This document shows positions 25,901 to 39,117 of a stretch of 64,000 nucleotides of DNA, in pieces (position 1 is the stretch's first letter; the number at the start of each line of letters is the position of its first letter). A model generated the notes under the pieces. The model was not told where the DNA came from. It did not search any database and saw only the letters and a list, made by a program, of their open reading frames with translations. The position numbers and the translations under genes are program-made. Source of the stretch: Himantopus leucocephalus (Eukaryota > Chordata > Aves > Charadriiformes > Recurvirostridae); assembly GCA_003993805.1 (NCBI GenBank), contig RSEF01000003.1, positions 82,938,123-83,002,122 of the forward strand, given 5' to 3'.

Positions 25901-26924
25901 TTCCCCTATTTACTATCAGATTTTATTTTTATATTTCTCTTTTTCTTGCATTCCAAGCTTAAGTTTTACATTTTATCTGTGAGTAGATTTAGGGCTTAGG
26001 CATAGCTGTAAAGAACTACTTGTAAGTTATTTATCAGCTAATACAACCTTTCATAAATGATCTCCCAGGACTTCATAGAAATGAAGTACTTTGTGAGTTA
26101 ATACTTGAAATCACCATTCTCAGAAGGCTGAGAGGGTGTTATTTGTTTATTTGTTTATTTTCTTTACTAAAAGAAAGCTTCCTGAGTGAAAAAGATCCAC
26201 TGACTTTTAGCTGTGCTCTGAAGTTTGTTTGGCAGTTTTGGAAGTGTTTTCTTGTCTCCAGGGTTTCCGAGGCAATAAATTTCACAAAGAATAAATGTAT
26301 TACAGAAATACTAAACCAAAGCAGAAATAAGTCTTAATTGTTGCTCTTCAAACAAAATAGAAAAATGATAGCAGTAATTTGAGTGGGAGGAGGGGGAAGT
26401 TTAATTTTATCCTGAAGACAACTGGCATTTGCACCTCCCTTTGTCCTTCTCAGAATTTTGGTAATTTAAGCTATCATTGGTTTTCAGGAGAAACCAAGGT
26501 GATTCTAACTGCCACTCCTGTACTTCCCCTCTGTTTCATGCATTCTCCCCAAGAGCAAGAATGAAAGAAATTTAAAAAACCCAGACAGAATAAAAACTGA
26601 AATAAATATTATAAATATTTAGTTGGAAAATTTGTAGGTAATATACATGGTCAAAAATATATTTCTTTGTTTTGATAGGATGGAAGGGTATTCTAAAGGA
26701 GACAAAAACCAAGAGAGCCATAAAAATTACTTTCTACTGGTGTTAAATATATAAAGAAAACCTGAAATACCAGACATACTGGCATTCAAATATCACCGGA
26801 GTAAAATAAAACAAGGTCAAATGAAATAAGAAGTTCCTTTTTATAGTTATGAATATTAGCATGTTATGCCTCACAATGGACATGCATCGGAAAAGTGTAA
26901 GCATCTGGGACTAAGCTCGGTAGT
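22954..26924. other. Unique noncoding stretch with one perfect palindrome
   Basis: No exon or transposon recognised. A perfect 18-bp palindrome ACTCCTTGATCAAGGAGT lies at 25434-25451. T-rich and pyrimidine-rich sequence at 25850-25960 produces a phenylalanine-rich chance frame. Confidence 0.45.
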
Positions 26925-27025
26925 TCTTGCTGTTCCTCCTCTGTCCCAGCCTCTCCGTGACCTTCAGCAAGCCCTTCATGCTCTCTATCAGTAAAACAGA
27001 GACAATGATATTTAGAGAAGAAATC
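26925..27025 (+). repeat. MIR/CORE-SINE-like relic
   Basis: CCGTGACCTTCAGCAAGCCC followed by CTCTCTATCAGTAAAACAGAGACAATGAT follows the order of the MIR core (GTGACCTTGGGCAAGT, then CTCATCTGTAAAATGGGGATAAT), with moderate divergence. The consensus is from memory. MIR-type relics predate the split of mammals and birds, so a weak copy is plausible. Exact ends are not resolvable by eye. Confidence 0.45.
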
Positions 27026-27371
27026 TGCAGCTACAGCACTTCAGCTGCCGATCTCACCCTAAGAAGGATTCCCAGGCTGCTAGTGATTATAACTGTGGGA
27101 ACACATTTCTGGTAATGATACCACTATGGTGAAAAATTAAGCTCATCTCCTGTCCTTAAAGTTCCTGTGCACGTCCCTTTTTGCAAGAGGTGTTAACAGC
27201 AGAGTCCTAGCTATGTTCTGTCTCTGTTTATTGCTCTCCAAAATCCACTTGCAGCTGGATATAGACTTCCTGTCTAAGAACCCTGTGTGGGGGCAGAGTG
27301 TGATACTGAACTGTCATCATGTTCCTTTTGCGGGAGTGTGACATCCGGATGGTGTCTTGGCAGTTGTCCTC

Positions 27372-27415
27372 TGTGTGTGTGTGTGTGTGTGTGCACGTGT
27401 GTGCATGCACATGTG
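27372..27415 (+). repeat. (GT)n microsatellite with imperfect tail
   Basis: Eleven perfect TG units (27372-27393), then interrupted CACGTGTGTGCATGCACATG. The alternating purine-pyrimidine sequence could adopt Z-DNA. The histidine/threonine-rich frame on the minus strand here is a by-product. Confidence 0.95.
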
Positions 27416-30400
27416 CAATTTGATTCCTCACTCCTTTATGGCTTACCCAGTCACTTAATTTCATGTAAAGCAAAAGCAGAGTGGGGAAAAATTACTGTGG
27501 TGATATTCTTTCTATAGGTGGAAAAGACCCTATGTAAAGCAAGGCAAAGGCAAAGTCAGGATAGACACTAGGAATTGTTTCATGAAGCCAGCCACTGTCC
27601 AGGGTAGGTATAAGAATGGCGTACTTCACATAAGTGTTGAGGTTTTGCTTTCAGGCCACTTTTTTTTGAGCCTTTGCACTGCTACAAGCCTGCTGACTGC
27701 AAAACGCTGCTGCCATTTTGTGTTCTGGCTGGAACCAGAAAGAAGACTTATTCCAGGCTATCTGCCAGAGACTTCACTGGATTTTTCTTTGTAGGTTTTA
27801 TAAAAGCTAATCTAAAGCAAAAATTAAAGATGCATGCTTATGTGGATGATCTCTATTACTCCATTTACTAAAATGTAAAAATATTCTAAAGCAACCGAAA
27901 ACTTTATAAAGGACAACAATGAAAAGTGTTAGCCTTTTAAATGGCTAATTTACTAGCTGCTGCTCCAAGATCTTTTACATCACACTTTGAAGTAGCCTCC
28001 TACAACTGCTGCAAAGAATCAAGGAAAGAGTAAAACAAATGAGATACACATACAGTTTTGAAAATTAATCATGAAGAAAATGCCAGGATTCTTGATGACT
28101 GAGCTAATTAACAGGGGATGAAACAAAAGATGACAAGATGGAAAAAGCTGTGTCAGAGACTTAGTGTCACAGTACATTGCTTAGCTAAGCAAAACTCATT
28201 TTCAATGGCACAGTAAACATTAACATGACTTTTTTAAAAAAATATTTCTGAAGCACAAGAATGTTCTCAGTAATAAATATCATAGGTGCCATTTGCTTCA
28301 GTCTTCAAATAGTCTTTTCAAAAAGTAAGTTTTTCAGGCAACTGAAAACATTAAGTACTCTGATACATCACAAGAGCATGTTAATTTGTAAGAAAAATAA
28401 ATAAATAAATGAGTGCTGTAACACTAAGTTGTCACACAAGTTCCACTGCTGCTATACAATGGCTTCATTGAACTGAACTTGAACTGGTAACTTCTAGTGG
28501 AGAATGCTTATGAGGTCAAAATTAAATATATTCATCTTTAATTTAAATTCTGTGTAACTGATTTTTTTTTGCCAAAAGTTCTTCTTCAGCTTTTTCACTC
28601 TTCATCTTAAAACCTGTTCTGGAAAATCTTCTATCTTTATCCTCCTCTTCAGTTCCCATTTAGCCACCAGTGACATCCTTAAAATCCATCCTCTGTTGCC
28701 TAACTCCGTAAGTCCCTGCACACACAAGGTGCTGAAGATGGATCCTGCCAGGAGTTAATTAGTTACTTGAAGCTCTTGTTCAAGTTAAAATTCCTGAGAG
28801 TTTCAAACTCTGCCAGGAGAAAAGCTTTCTTATTACAAGATCACGATCCTTTACCTTCAGAGCATGCCCCCCCAAAAAAACCCCAAACCTGGCAGATTAC
28901 ATAGTAGGACAGACCTGGATGTATACATTGCGTGAGTGGTTACCAGACGATGCAGCATATTTTTCTCTCTCCTCGAACAAGTAAAACTTATTTATATATG
29001 ATGAAGTAGCTCCAAAATAAGTTTTAGAGAGGCAGATTTGTACCAGAGTAGCCAACAGAGCTACTGTTGTGTGACAGAGGACAGTCAAATATAAAATATT
29101 CAGGATCAGAAAATTCCTCCTTTAGCTTACTCAAGGCATCCTGGTAATAAGGGTGTTCTTGAAGGATGTGGGAATTTAATTTATATCACTTCTCTGCATT
29201 CAACACCATATAGGGGATTTAAAGTTGCTACAGCACTGGTGAGTAACCTACCAAGCTACTAACTATTCCCTCCCTCTTCAGATTTTTGTTTATTCTGCGC
29301 TTTTGTCTTTTCTCAAAGGAAGGGGAGTAAAAGGAATGCCTTGCCTTAACAGGGAACTTTGAACAAGACTTAATTCNCGCTTACTCATCTTTGGGCACTT
29401 TTACCAGGTAAGTCCCACCCCTTCCTCTGCACATCAATAATAGCTAGCTCAAATAGTTCCTTGCTGAGTTAGTTTCTAAAAATTTATTCCTCAGACATCT
29501 AAATCTGATCAACTAATCTAAAGTTAACTGAAGATTAGGCATGAATTATTGTAGCCGCTAAATATGTTTGATGATCTGACTCTTAAATTACAAGCTCAAA
29601 AACCCCAAACCCTTCCACAAGGACTCTCACCTAAATCCCAGAAAACAGGGAAAAAGGACACCCTAGGGACTCGCCTAGGGAGGATTCACCATGCAATGTG
29701 AACATTTCTGAATGTTTTATTGATGCAGTACTGAGGAAAATCCATCCTCACTCCAAATCCTGCAGCTGAGCTAATGAACTTGGAGGCATCAACTATTTGC
29801 TTGGCCGTGTTTTTAACAGCACTGGAGTTAAAAGTATTTTCAGTCTAGGGGAAGCTTTGGTAAACGCACTAGAAGAAGACCTCATTCTTTATCCCTTACA
29901 AATACGTAATGGCAGGGCAGGATAACACGCTGCTTTGCTTCTGTTCAGAAAGGAGGAGTTCACACTAGAAGGATATGTGATACAGTTTGACAGATAAGTA
30001 CTACACTGTTTAAATAGTCTATTTTTTCTTTGCCGCAAAGGGCTCAAAGGGGTGGATACCTAGCCCCTACAATAGTAACACTGTAGTTGTGAGGCTCCTT
30101 GCAAGGCAGGCAGAGTCCTGATTTCATTGCACTGCACGAATTCAGTGTTCAGTGGAAACTGTACTAAACCAATCCTGCTTTTGAAAATCCAGCCTGTTTA
30201 GTACATGCCAAACCAAGATAAATATTTTCAAATATGTTCTATTTGCATTAAGAAAAAAACCCCACATTTTAAGACAGGGCAAAGTCAACTTCCATTTCAG
30301 TGTTATTCAAATACGTAACAGAAAACAAAAAGAAAACAGAAATTTATAATTTATGAAACACGAGCCATACTACAATATCTATAGTGTGAAAAGAACATTT

Positions 30401-30571
30401 GCATATATCTTCAGTGCAGTATGCAAGAGAGATTTACTGGGAGATGTAAGGAAATGTACTACATGATACTGAAATTAACTTTTCCCCCTAATGGTTGGGT
30501 CTTATAGAAATGTACCAGCTGCTGAGGCTGGCAGACTTTTTAAATTCCATGCTTGCAATTCAGAAATAATT
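27416..30571. other. Unique noncoding stretch, nothing recognised
   Basis: No exon or repeat family recognised. A lone N is at 29377, with no flanking duplication visible. A short AAAT run lies near 28394-28411. Confidence 0.45.
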
Positions 30572-30608
30572 GGGGGGGGGGGGGGGGNNGGGGGGGGGGG
30601 GGGGGGGG
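30572..30608 (+). repeat. Poly-G run interrupted by NN
   Basis: Sixteen G, two N (30588-30589), then nineteen G. It is probably a single long G homopolymer that the assembly could not close. The glycine-rich frame across it is an artefact. Confidence 0.92.
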
Positions 30609-31706
30609 ATAATCGAAAGTATAATCTACAAATATGTCACTATCTGTTTACTTCACCGTGTTTCAATTGGATTAGTTCCTTATTCAGGTAGAAGAAGCTG
30701 AATCAGCCATTGCAGATTCCCTGCTGCCTGGTCTGCCTCTGCAGCCTGGAAAGGACCCCTCCTGCTACCAAGGAAAGAAGGGAGTGAAAACCCAAATACC
30801 ATGCCCTTGACCTGGTTACAGAAAAAACAGGTTAGTAATAAATTAAGGGGCTTCTATGGAGACAGCCATTAGCTGTATGCATCAAGTTACCCATTTTCTG
30901 CACAATAGTTTGTGTAGGTGTCAGAGGAATCTCAACAGTTCACTAATTACTGGAAAACTCTTGGAGTCAAACGTTTGGCTGAATGATGGCTGGATGTTTT
31001 CTAAGTCTGCTTTTCCCTCTGCAAACAGCTGATGCCTGCATTAAGCTAAGATCAAATGAAAAATGTATTCAGCATTTCAGAGATACCCAGAAGCAAAATA
31101 ACTGTATCAGGAGCTAAGCTTTCTTATGCTTCTTTTGTATATGTCAACTTATATTATCCTGTGCAATGTATCATCCTTCCCAGTGTACTTAATATTATAA
31201 TGAAAGAAGACCATTAATATGGAAAGTCACAAAACTATTTCTTTCATATGCAAAATAAATTGCATGCAACCACACCTCTGACCTGAACTTTTGAACCTGG
31301 AAGCTGTAAAGTTTGCTTTTTATACATTCCTGAGAGTTTTGACAGCGCCTACTACTGTATTTTCCTGACAAATGAAAAATATCCCTGTTCGTAGTCTTAA
31401 ACAGCCACACTAAAGCTGTGATAACTGAATCACTGAAGGTATATACAACCTCTTCCTAAAAAGTTTGTTCTTATTTCTTTTGGTGTGAAAGTGCAGTACA
31501 GAAGTGGCAAACTCAAAAGAAATATTTTCTAATATCCTAGGAGGGATAAATATTACCGAGTAAAAAAAAACTTTTCTCTCTCTTACTATTCCTTTTTCTC
31601 TAACTCTCTCTAAGGTACAAATCCTCTTATTTCTCTAGCTGTGACTTCTGTTTTGTCTCTTCTGTATTGGTATCTCCATTTTATTGTGGTTTTTTGTTTG
31701 TTTGCA
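30609..31706. other. Unique noncoding stretch, nothing recognised
   Basis: A pyrimidine-rich block (about 31573-31612, CTCTCTCT with TTCC and TTTTT runs) precedes the homopurine array below. Nothing else was recognised. Confidence 0.45.
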
Positions 31707-31960
31707 GGAAGGGGAGGGGAGGGGAGCGAAGGGGNNNNNNNNNNNNNNNNNNNNNNNNNNNNNNNNNNNNNNNNNNNNNNNNNNNNNNNNNNNNNNNNNN
31801 NNNNNNNNNNNNNNNNNNNNNNNNNNNNNNNNNNAGGGAAGGGAAGGGAAGGGAAGGGAAGGGAAAGGGAAGGGAAGGGAAGGGAAAGGGAAGGGAAGGG
31901 AAAGGGAAGGGAAGGGAAGGGGAAGGGAAGGGAAGGGGAAGGGGAAGGGGAAAAGAAAAA
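31707..31960 (+). repeat. (GGGAA)n-type homopurine array around a 100-N gap
   Basis: GGGGA-type units at 31707-31734, 100 N (31735-31834), then GGGAA, GGGAAA and GGGGAA units up to about 31960, grading into A-rich sequence. The array is almost purely purine on the plus strand, with higher-order alternation of five- and six-base units. Open frames on both strands across it are artefacts. True length is unknown because of the gap. Confidence 0.95.
31735..31834. other. Assembly gap, exactly 100 N, inside the purine array
   Basis: Placeholder-length gap with GGGAA-type repeats on both sides, so the missing sequence is very probably more of the same array. Confidence 0.95.
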
Positions 31961-33044
31961 AAAAATGAAAAAGAATAAGATAAAAAGATAAAGAAAAAAA
32001 ATGAAAGGAAAAAAATTCCAGAAGGACCCATAAATCACTTTCATCAGATCACTCAGAAGAAGAGACACCCTGCATATGAATCTCCATCACTTAGCAAGGA
32101 GCTGAAGACTTCCGTTTCCAGTCTAGGCCTTTGACTTACTGTCTCCTACCTAGAAATTCAGCAGAGTCTGGAATGTCAGACCTGAGTATAGATGAGCCTC
32201 TTTTTGACAGCTATGACAAGACGGCTCTTCTGAGTGTCAAGTTCTCCCCCTGTGGGACAAGGGAGATATACAGCCCAAAAGAAATACAGAGCACTATATT
32301 TAAGGCTAAATTGAAATAAGTATCTTACCAAAGTCAGGCAAAGGATGTTGTGTTGATGATGAGTTTAACAGCTTACAAATGTATACTCAAAGAAGAGCAC
32401 CCTCACTGGCTGTCTTAGTATTTCCAGTATATGTGGCATCTTATATTAAGCCTAATGGTTTGCCAGATAATTGCATCATTAGTAAACCAGTATTCATGTT
32501 CAATTTCAATTTCTATTGGTTTAGAGAAAGGATTTCAAATTTGCATTTAAATGAAATTGAGCAAAGAGTGATAAAGGCTTCAATTAAAAGGCCACCTGTT
32601 TTTGTTAATTCATTTTTAATAGGAACAGTAAATATTTTCAGCTGATGCACTTTCTACTGCAAGATTGGTACATTCTTCTCTTCTTTATCTCCAGTGTCAG
32701 ACACCCCTCATTAGAGGAGTCTATCACTTTCTCTGACTAAAGGAACCTGTTCCCAGCTTTATGAATCTGTTGGTACAAGACAAAAAAGTAAAGTAAACCA
32801 AATAACTATTTAGAAAATGTAAGCATAACAAACTAATATTGGATCAAAGTAATTTCTGCAAATAAATTATTTTTAAAAATCAGTAAGTTCAGGGGACGAA
32901 AAAAAAAAAATTACGTCCTCAAAAAAAGCCACATTCTTTCATTTACACTCTTCTTGGAGCTTACTGACCTCACTTAGGCACTCTGCTATGAAACAAAAGT
33001 AATCTTCCATGTCACAATTATGTAATGCAATTAAAACTTGAGGA
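31961..33044. other. Noncoding; 32440-32645 is a possible conserved element
   Basis: Segment 32440-32645 is AT-rich but complex, with few homopolymers, an octamer motif ATTTGCAT (32539-32546) next to TTAAAT, and several homeobox-like TTAATT/CAATTA motifs. This resembles vertebrate conserved noncoding elements in texture only. A plus-strand frame at 32131-32319 is unrecognised. Confidence 0.25.
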
Positions 33045-33260
33045 TTACAAATATGTAAAACACAAATCATGACAAGCAGTTTTCAGGGAGTATAAACCAA
33101 ACTGGTGTTCACAGAGTATGAGCTTCAGCTGGCACCTGGAAACATTACGTCTTCCCATAAAATTTCTTCCTTTGATGCTAAATTGTTCGCTTTTTAGTCT
33201 TGCTTTATAGATTTGCAGCTCTAGTTTTGTCCAGTTGCCATTAATAACATAGTAGCTCAT
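33045..33260 (-). other. Weak candidate exon, unidentified
   Basis: A minus-strand open frame begins MSYYVINGNWTKLELQIY and has mixed charged and aliphatic residues suggestive of helices. A possible donor GTTTCCAG|GTGCCA falls after codon 42. The upstream acceptor is poor, with no pyrimidine tract. It lies on the same strand as the stronger candidates at 39-50 kb, which is the main reason to list it. It could equally be chance. Confidence 0.15.
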
Positions 33261-36200
33261 CTTGTTTTCCTAATACTTTTGAAATAATTTGTAGCCATAA
33301 TTGCTTCTCTGTTTTCCATTTACTGTAACCATAACCACTAATTTGCTAACAACCGCTACACTTCTGTTACAACCAAAGCTTGAAAATCCAAGCAATTTCC
33401 TCAAGAACAATTTGCACTGGACACCCTTCTCTTTGGGGATGCAATGTAGGCATTTAAATAAAGAACTGAAGCATTTAATTAGTGTGTGCTTGCTTCCTGC
33501 TAGCAGGACATCACACTAGTGAGTAAATGGATTAAGTTTCTTGTAATGCAAGGCAGGAGACATCTTGACAGTTGTGTTTTTCATGCTCAGATGTCTAGTT
33601 AAGGGAAACACAGGTGTCCAATCCCACCTTTAAAAACTTTATCTTTGACTTAAATTATTATTGTTTTTTAATGCTATGTGCTTTTCCACAATAAACTTAG
33701 CGAGGGATTATGTTTTTCATTTCTGGTTGAATGAAGAAGGGAATTAACAGAAATGTAAATAGAAGATATTCACAGGAAACTGCAGGTTAGGGGATTTACC
33801 CCCTATTTGTTACAAGTTAAACATTTGCAAAAGAAAATAAATACTGCAGAACTCTCTCTCCTTGCCCGTATGTATTTCTGATAGACATACCCATATAATT
33901 GGGTTGGTTTTATATTTGCTGGATGAATAAATGTATTGGGACTTTTAAATAATTGATTTTTATTTGGCTCACATTCTACTTCTTAACCGGTAGCTGCTGC
34001 AGTTGTTTTCTTTTAATGCTTACAAAGCTGAAATAAAAATAGCTCTTGAAGTTCAGCATGAGTACATGTTGCAAAAGGTTTGGACCTAATGCTCTGCCAT
34101 TAAATAAATATATTAATCTTTTTCTTTAAAGTTAGAAGGATAAAGAAACTGGAACAAAGCATATAAATAACTGATTTCAGTTCAGCTCAAAGGGTCAAAA
34201 GACTCTAACTAGTTTCTATGCTGATGGAGAAAGGACTGCTTAATGCTCTCCAACCCACTTCAAAGAACTCACTGCTCTTTCACTCGCCTGGTAAAGCTGT
34301 GTATGAGTAATTATTGCTGTAGCTGTTACAGATTAAACTGAAATGGGAAAAGAGACTGCATGAAAATCAAGGTAAAGTAGTGGGAAATAGCACCTTCTCA
34401 ATGGCCACCTGCAGCCCTACAATATGAACATCTAAGACGTTGATCAGATCACTGTAAAGGCCACAGCGTGCTCTGACTTATTGACTGAAATGGCAAGTGC
34501 TGAAGGATACATACTCATCTAATTCCTATCAATTTCTGCCAGAGTTTAATATCTAGGTATATTTTCCAAATATGGAAATGTACAGTACCTTTATTGTCAT
34601 ATTAAAGGGTTTAACTAAGTTTATTTGTGTCCAATGAGGAACTAGATTCAATAAGAAGCTAGGTTTTCTGCAGCCTTTACCACCTACCTAAAGGAACAAG
34701 ACCCTCTCCTATAAAAGCATAGTTGGGAATGTCACTAAGTGGAAAACTTCCTTTGGAAACCTGAACACAACAAAGTTACATTAAGAAACAATACTTATAT
34801 TTTTATTTGCAGAACTATTTGTTTATTTAGTTAAAAAATTACTTAAAACCAAAAGTGGTTTTTGGTATTTTGCATTTTCAATAGAAACATACAAGTTTTA
34901 CTGAAAACTTTTTCTTTCCCCAAAGAACGGTTTGAGAAACAAGTCTGTTGTATCAAATTAGAAATACCTAATTTTTGCCAATGCAAAAGGAGCAGTATTT
35001 TTCAGATCAGCCCTCTTTCTTTTGAGGGAAGTAAGAAATTTATGACTACCAGATTAAATTTTTATAATATTTGGATAAATGCACAATATTCCTAGTCAGG
35101 ATAATGAACCATTTCTCATTAAAAAGATAACTGGTGCTGAGAAGAATTCACATACTTGTAATTGTGACATTTATTGGCCAGTAGAGGAAAATATTTAAAC
35201 AACTTATTTTACTGGGTTGTGAACATAAATCTAAAGGATAACCTATAATTTATAGTTTAAAACCCCACAGAAACTTCTCTTTTGAAGAAAACTAAAGTAA
35301 GTCCAGAGTAATTTTCTTTGATTTTTTGTTCATTTATTGAGGTTTTTTGTTTGATTGTTTGTTTTGCTGGTTGATTACTGAGTAGTCTTGCAGGTGGATT
35401 ACTGAGGTTGCGCTGAGAGCACTTTCAGCACTAATTTCCTCTAATATTACAGTGGTGGTCTGTGAGCCCCACCTGAATAACACAATGGGGCAGGAATTTA
35501 TCATGGTAGGCTGATGGCATCTGGAGAACAGTTAGCAGGAAGCAGCGACATGGCAGATAAATCTACTGCTATGTGGCTCCACCAGCTGCTGCCTAACCCC
35601 TCCCAAGGAAAGGATGAAGATAAACATACCAGGCATGTTGCTGTCATTGCATTGAGTTGTATTATTCCTTTCACCTGCTCTGTCCTGCTCTAAATCAGTA
35701 AAGAAGCTATAAACCACACTTTATGTTTAAACCACTGTTTGGGCTTCTGTCCATCTCAGGAGCAACACAAGCCAGAATTGCAAATTCAACTTATCCTTTT
35801 TTTTACTTCTGAGGTCTTTTTGAATTATCCTTGTCATGCAGGAGGTTTAAAACATCTGAGGGCTTGGTTTAATATACCCTTAAGAATAGTGAAAGGCAGG
35901 GGGTAGGACAGGAATTTTAACACCCTGACAAGTACAGGTTAATGATACCATCTTCTGCTAACTATGCTCCTCTGCAAACATTACTTTTTCCTGCTGTGCT
36001 GTTCCCGGTTCAACTCATTCCATTGCACAGGTACCACCAAAACTCTTCAAGTTGGTCCAAAACTTGGGTGACACCATACCTGTCTTTGTCCATTCAGTGG
36101 GAATAAAACACCGCAGAAGACTTATAGTTCAGCCTAGTACTGACATCATCAGAAAACTTCACAAAAAAACCCTCTTGCTCAGCTTTAATTAGGGTAACTA

Positions 36201-39117
36201 GTCAGAGGTCATCCCCTATTCTGGTTAATACCGCTTGTACCACATGAAAAATAAATGGATTATAAGATTAAATCTAGTTGCTGAATAAGTTAAAAAACAT
36301 ATTAAACATGTAGATGAAGTTAAAGTATAGTTAAAAATACATTACGAAAGAGAAGCTTTGCTTTTTTAATGGAGCCTACCTCCATTTTTCTTTAACAATC
36401 CGATTGCGTTTGTAAATAGTCTAGGAAGATTTTACCTCCTCATATCCATGGTACACAACATTTACACAGGATACCTCATATATCCAGTGGGATTTGATCA
36501 AGTAATCACAGCACCACTTCCTCATTGTGTTGCTTTCTCAAAAAAAAAAAAAAACATTCTTACTTCAATAATACGGAAAATAGATAACACAAGTTCTTAA
36601 AGGTCTGATAAACCCTCAGAAGCCATTATGATAATAGTAAAGGAAAGATAGGTGTCAGTTAAACAAGCAGTTTAACATTCATAGTCAATTACAAGACACA
36701 GTGCACTTTTAAAAAAAGTCACTGACTTTTCATTTGAAAATCAGAGGATGGAAATACAGGGTGAAGAAGTAAATTGAAAACCTAGTGATATGCAATAAAA
36801 ATACTTAACCGTAAAATTATGTTTATACGTACATATACATTACATGTATGTGAAAAAAATGTGATTGTCATATGTTATTGTAATGTTTTATGCTCTTATA
36901 GTTCCATCATAATTGTATGCATCTTTCTTGCATCTCCAGAAGATGTCTAAGGGTTTGAAGTTTAGACTATGTTACAGATGCAGCGTGGGGCTTACTCACT
37001 ACCTATAAATCATCAAATTTACACCAGAACAGAAATTAATTTACTATCATGATTAAGAGGACCATTGGAAAAAAGTTTTGCTCCTGAGCTCAGTGAGAGC
37101 ACAAAAGTTTTGATGGAGACCTTGTCCATAGTAAGTACCATTTAATGTATTGCAAACAGTCCATCTTTTCCCAGTTTTTGCTCTCAGTATGGTATGTGCA
37201 TAATACTGGTCAGTTTTTGTATTGAATGATCTACTTTTGGGTATTTTTAATCAAATCCCATTCTCCTTACCATTATGTGAGATCCCTTCTGCAGTGGAGA
37301 AATTTCTCTCTAAACATCCCTGACACTACAAGAGTTGGTCTTTGCCTAATATGTGGCCCAGCTGAAGCTAATGAAATATCTACTCTGCTGCAGCATTCCT
37401 CATACTTGTCCCATTTACAATAATTTTAATGATTTCCGAGCTTCACCAAACAGTTTATTAATAACACATGCACATTTTTAGTGTATTTTTCATCTAACAT
37501 TTAATGTTAGAGAAACTTCCCTTCCCTTACTCCCCAAACAATTGTTTGGATAAAGAAAATGGTTAAGCTTTCTCTACATAAGATTCGATCTAAAATTACT
37601 TGATAACATTCAGCATTTATATCAGTTTAGGACCATACCCAATACAGAACTAAACCCAAAATAAATGGAGGGGTGGAGGGAAATTATGTGATTCTGGATA
37701 TATTACTTGCTTTGGGAGTGCCTGCTGTGTTGGATATTGTTAATGGGATGGCAAAAAGCCTTTCTAATCTCCCTAGTAAATCTGCAATTTATCACAGTTG
37801 TTGTGGTTGTCATTAATTTTAACATTTTACTTGGGGTTGTCTAAAGCTTAGAATAAACTCTGTATGTAGGAGAAAGCATTCAAGAATAAGTGAAATCCTG
37901 AAAAATTAAACAAATATATTTATTTTCTTCAAAGCCAGCAGTATGTGTCTGTAATGACCGGAATGACTAAAAATGGTACTTTTCCCTGGAAATTCACTGT
38001 GAATTTTAAGTGCAAATTTCTGATGGCATTTATTAAGCTATCATACTGAATTACATTGAAGCTATAAGAGCAGTCTATGTGTTTATTTTTGATACTTGAT
38101 ACAATACTCGTATTCTGCCTATTGACGCACATGTCATGTCTTCCCTTTGTGCTTTACAATAACATGACTTGTTATCTGTTAAGGCTTTTTATATCAGTTT
38201 ATCATTTTGTGTTCTTTGTTCATGATGAAGTAAAACTTACTTGGTCCACATAAATTTTAAGCTAAATAATTACAAATTTTCCTTGCTAACACTAATATCC
38301 TTCAATATTCTCCCTTAAGTTTAATTTTGAAATATAATTTTAAAAATAAATAAACTGTAGAAAGGTGGTGTTTAGAAATTATTACACATGTGAAACTAAA
38401 AGCTTAGAAAATGGCACAGCCTCTCTGAAATTAATAGGTCTAGGCTTCAACACTTCTCATTGCATGTCATAGGAAACACAGGGAAAATGTCTTTCTTTTC
38501 AGGCTTGAGAAAAAAACGTGTTAGCATATTATATATTTTTTACTCACCTACTTATTATTGTTGTCCTTCCTTGCATCATTTTATTATCATATACTTCCAT
38601 TTATTGTTTTAAAAGGTATTTTTTTAGTTTTCCTGTATTTCAACATTTTCTGAAAATCAATTCATGTACATATGAAATTTGAAACTTAATCTTACCTGAT
38701 CCATTACTGAGAAGATATCTATGAGATGCCAAAATTCGATTATTCAAAGGATTTTTTTTAAATCTGGTGAACTTGGCAGTGGAGAGATTTTCACCATACT
38801 TAAAGACCTTTAAAATGACAATTTCCTAGTGTACAAAACCAACTTCATATAGAAAACATAGAATAATTTCAGTCTATGGGATGATTATAATTTTGGAGGC
38901 ATGCCTCAACATTTCATCATATTGAACACTGATAAGGTGAAATATTTCTCATAGTTCTGAAATTGCTTTGGTGGATGACGATAAAATAATTGAAAACTTT
39001 TGTTACACAGCTTTTGAAGCCAAATGAGAACTTGACTGTAGTTTACTTTACTGCATTATGCAATATATGAGGCAAGCAATTAACTGCAAGCAAATATTCA
39101 TTTTCATTTCCTATTAC
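33261..39117. other. Unique noncoding stretch, nothing firmly recognised
   Basis: AT-rich. Short perfect inverted repeats occur at 37494-37510 and 37534-37549, and an A homopolymer at about 36540-36554. If the minus-strand gene proposed here is real, this would be intron or 3' flank. Confidence 0.45.

Noticed and set aside
27228..27517. Histidine/threonine-rich and cysteine/valine-rich frames
   Set aside because: They translate the (GT)n microsatellite.
31610..32068. Long open frames on both strands around 31.6-32.1 kb
   Set aside because: They run through 100 N and a GGGAA-type array, so the proline/serine/phenylalanine or glycine/lysine/arginine strings only reflect the repeat.
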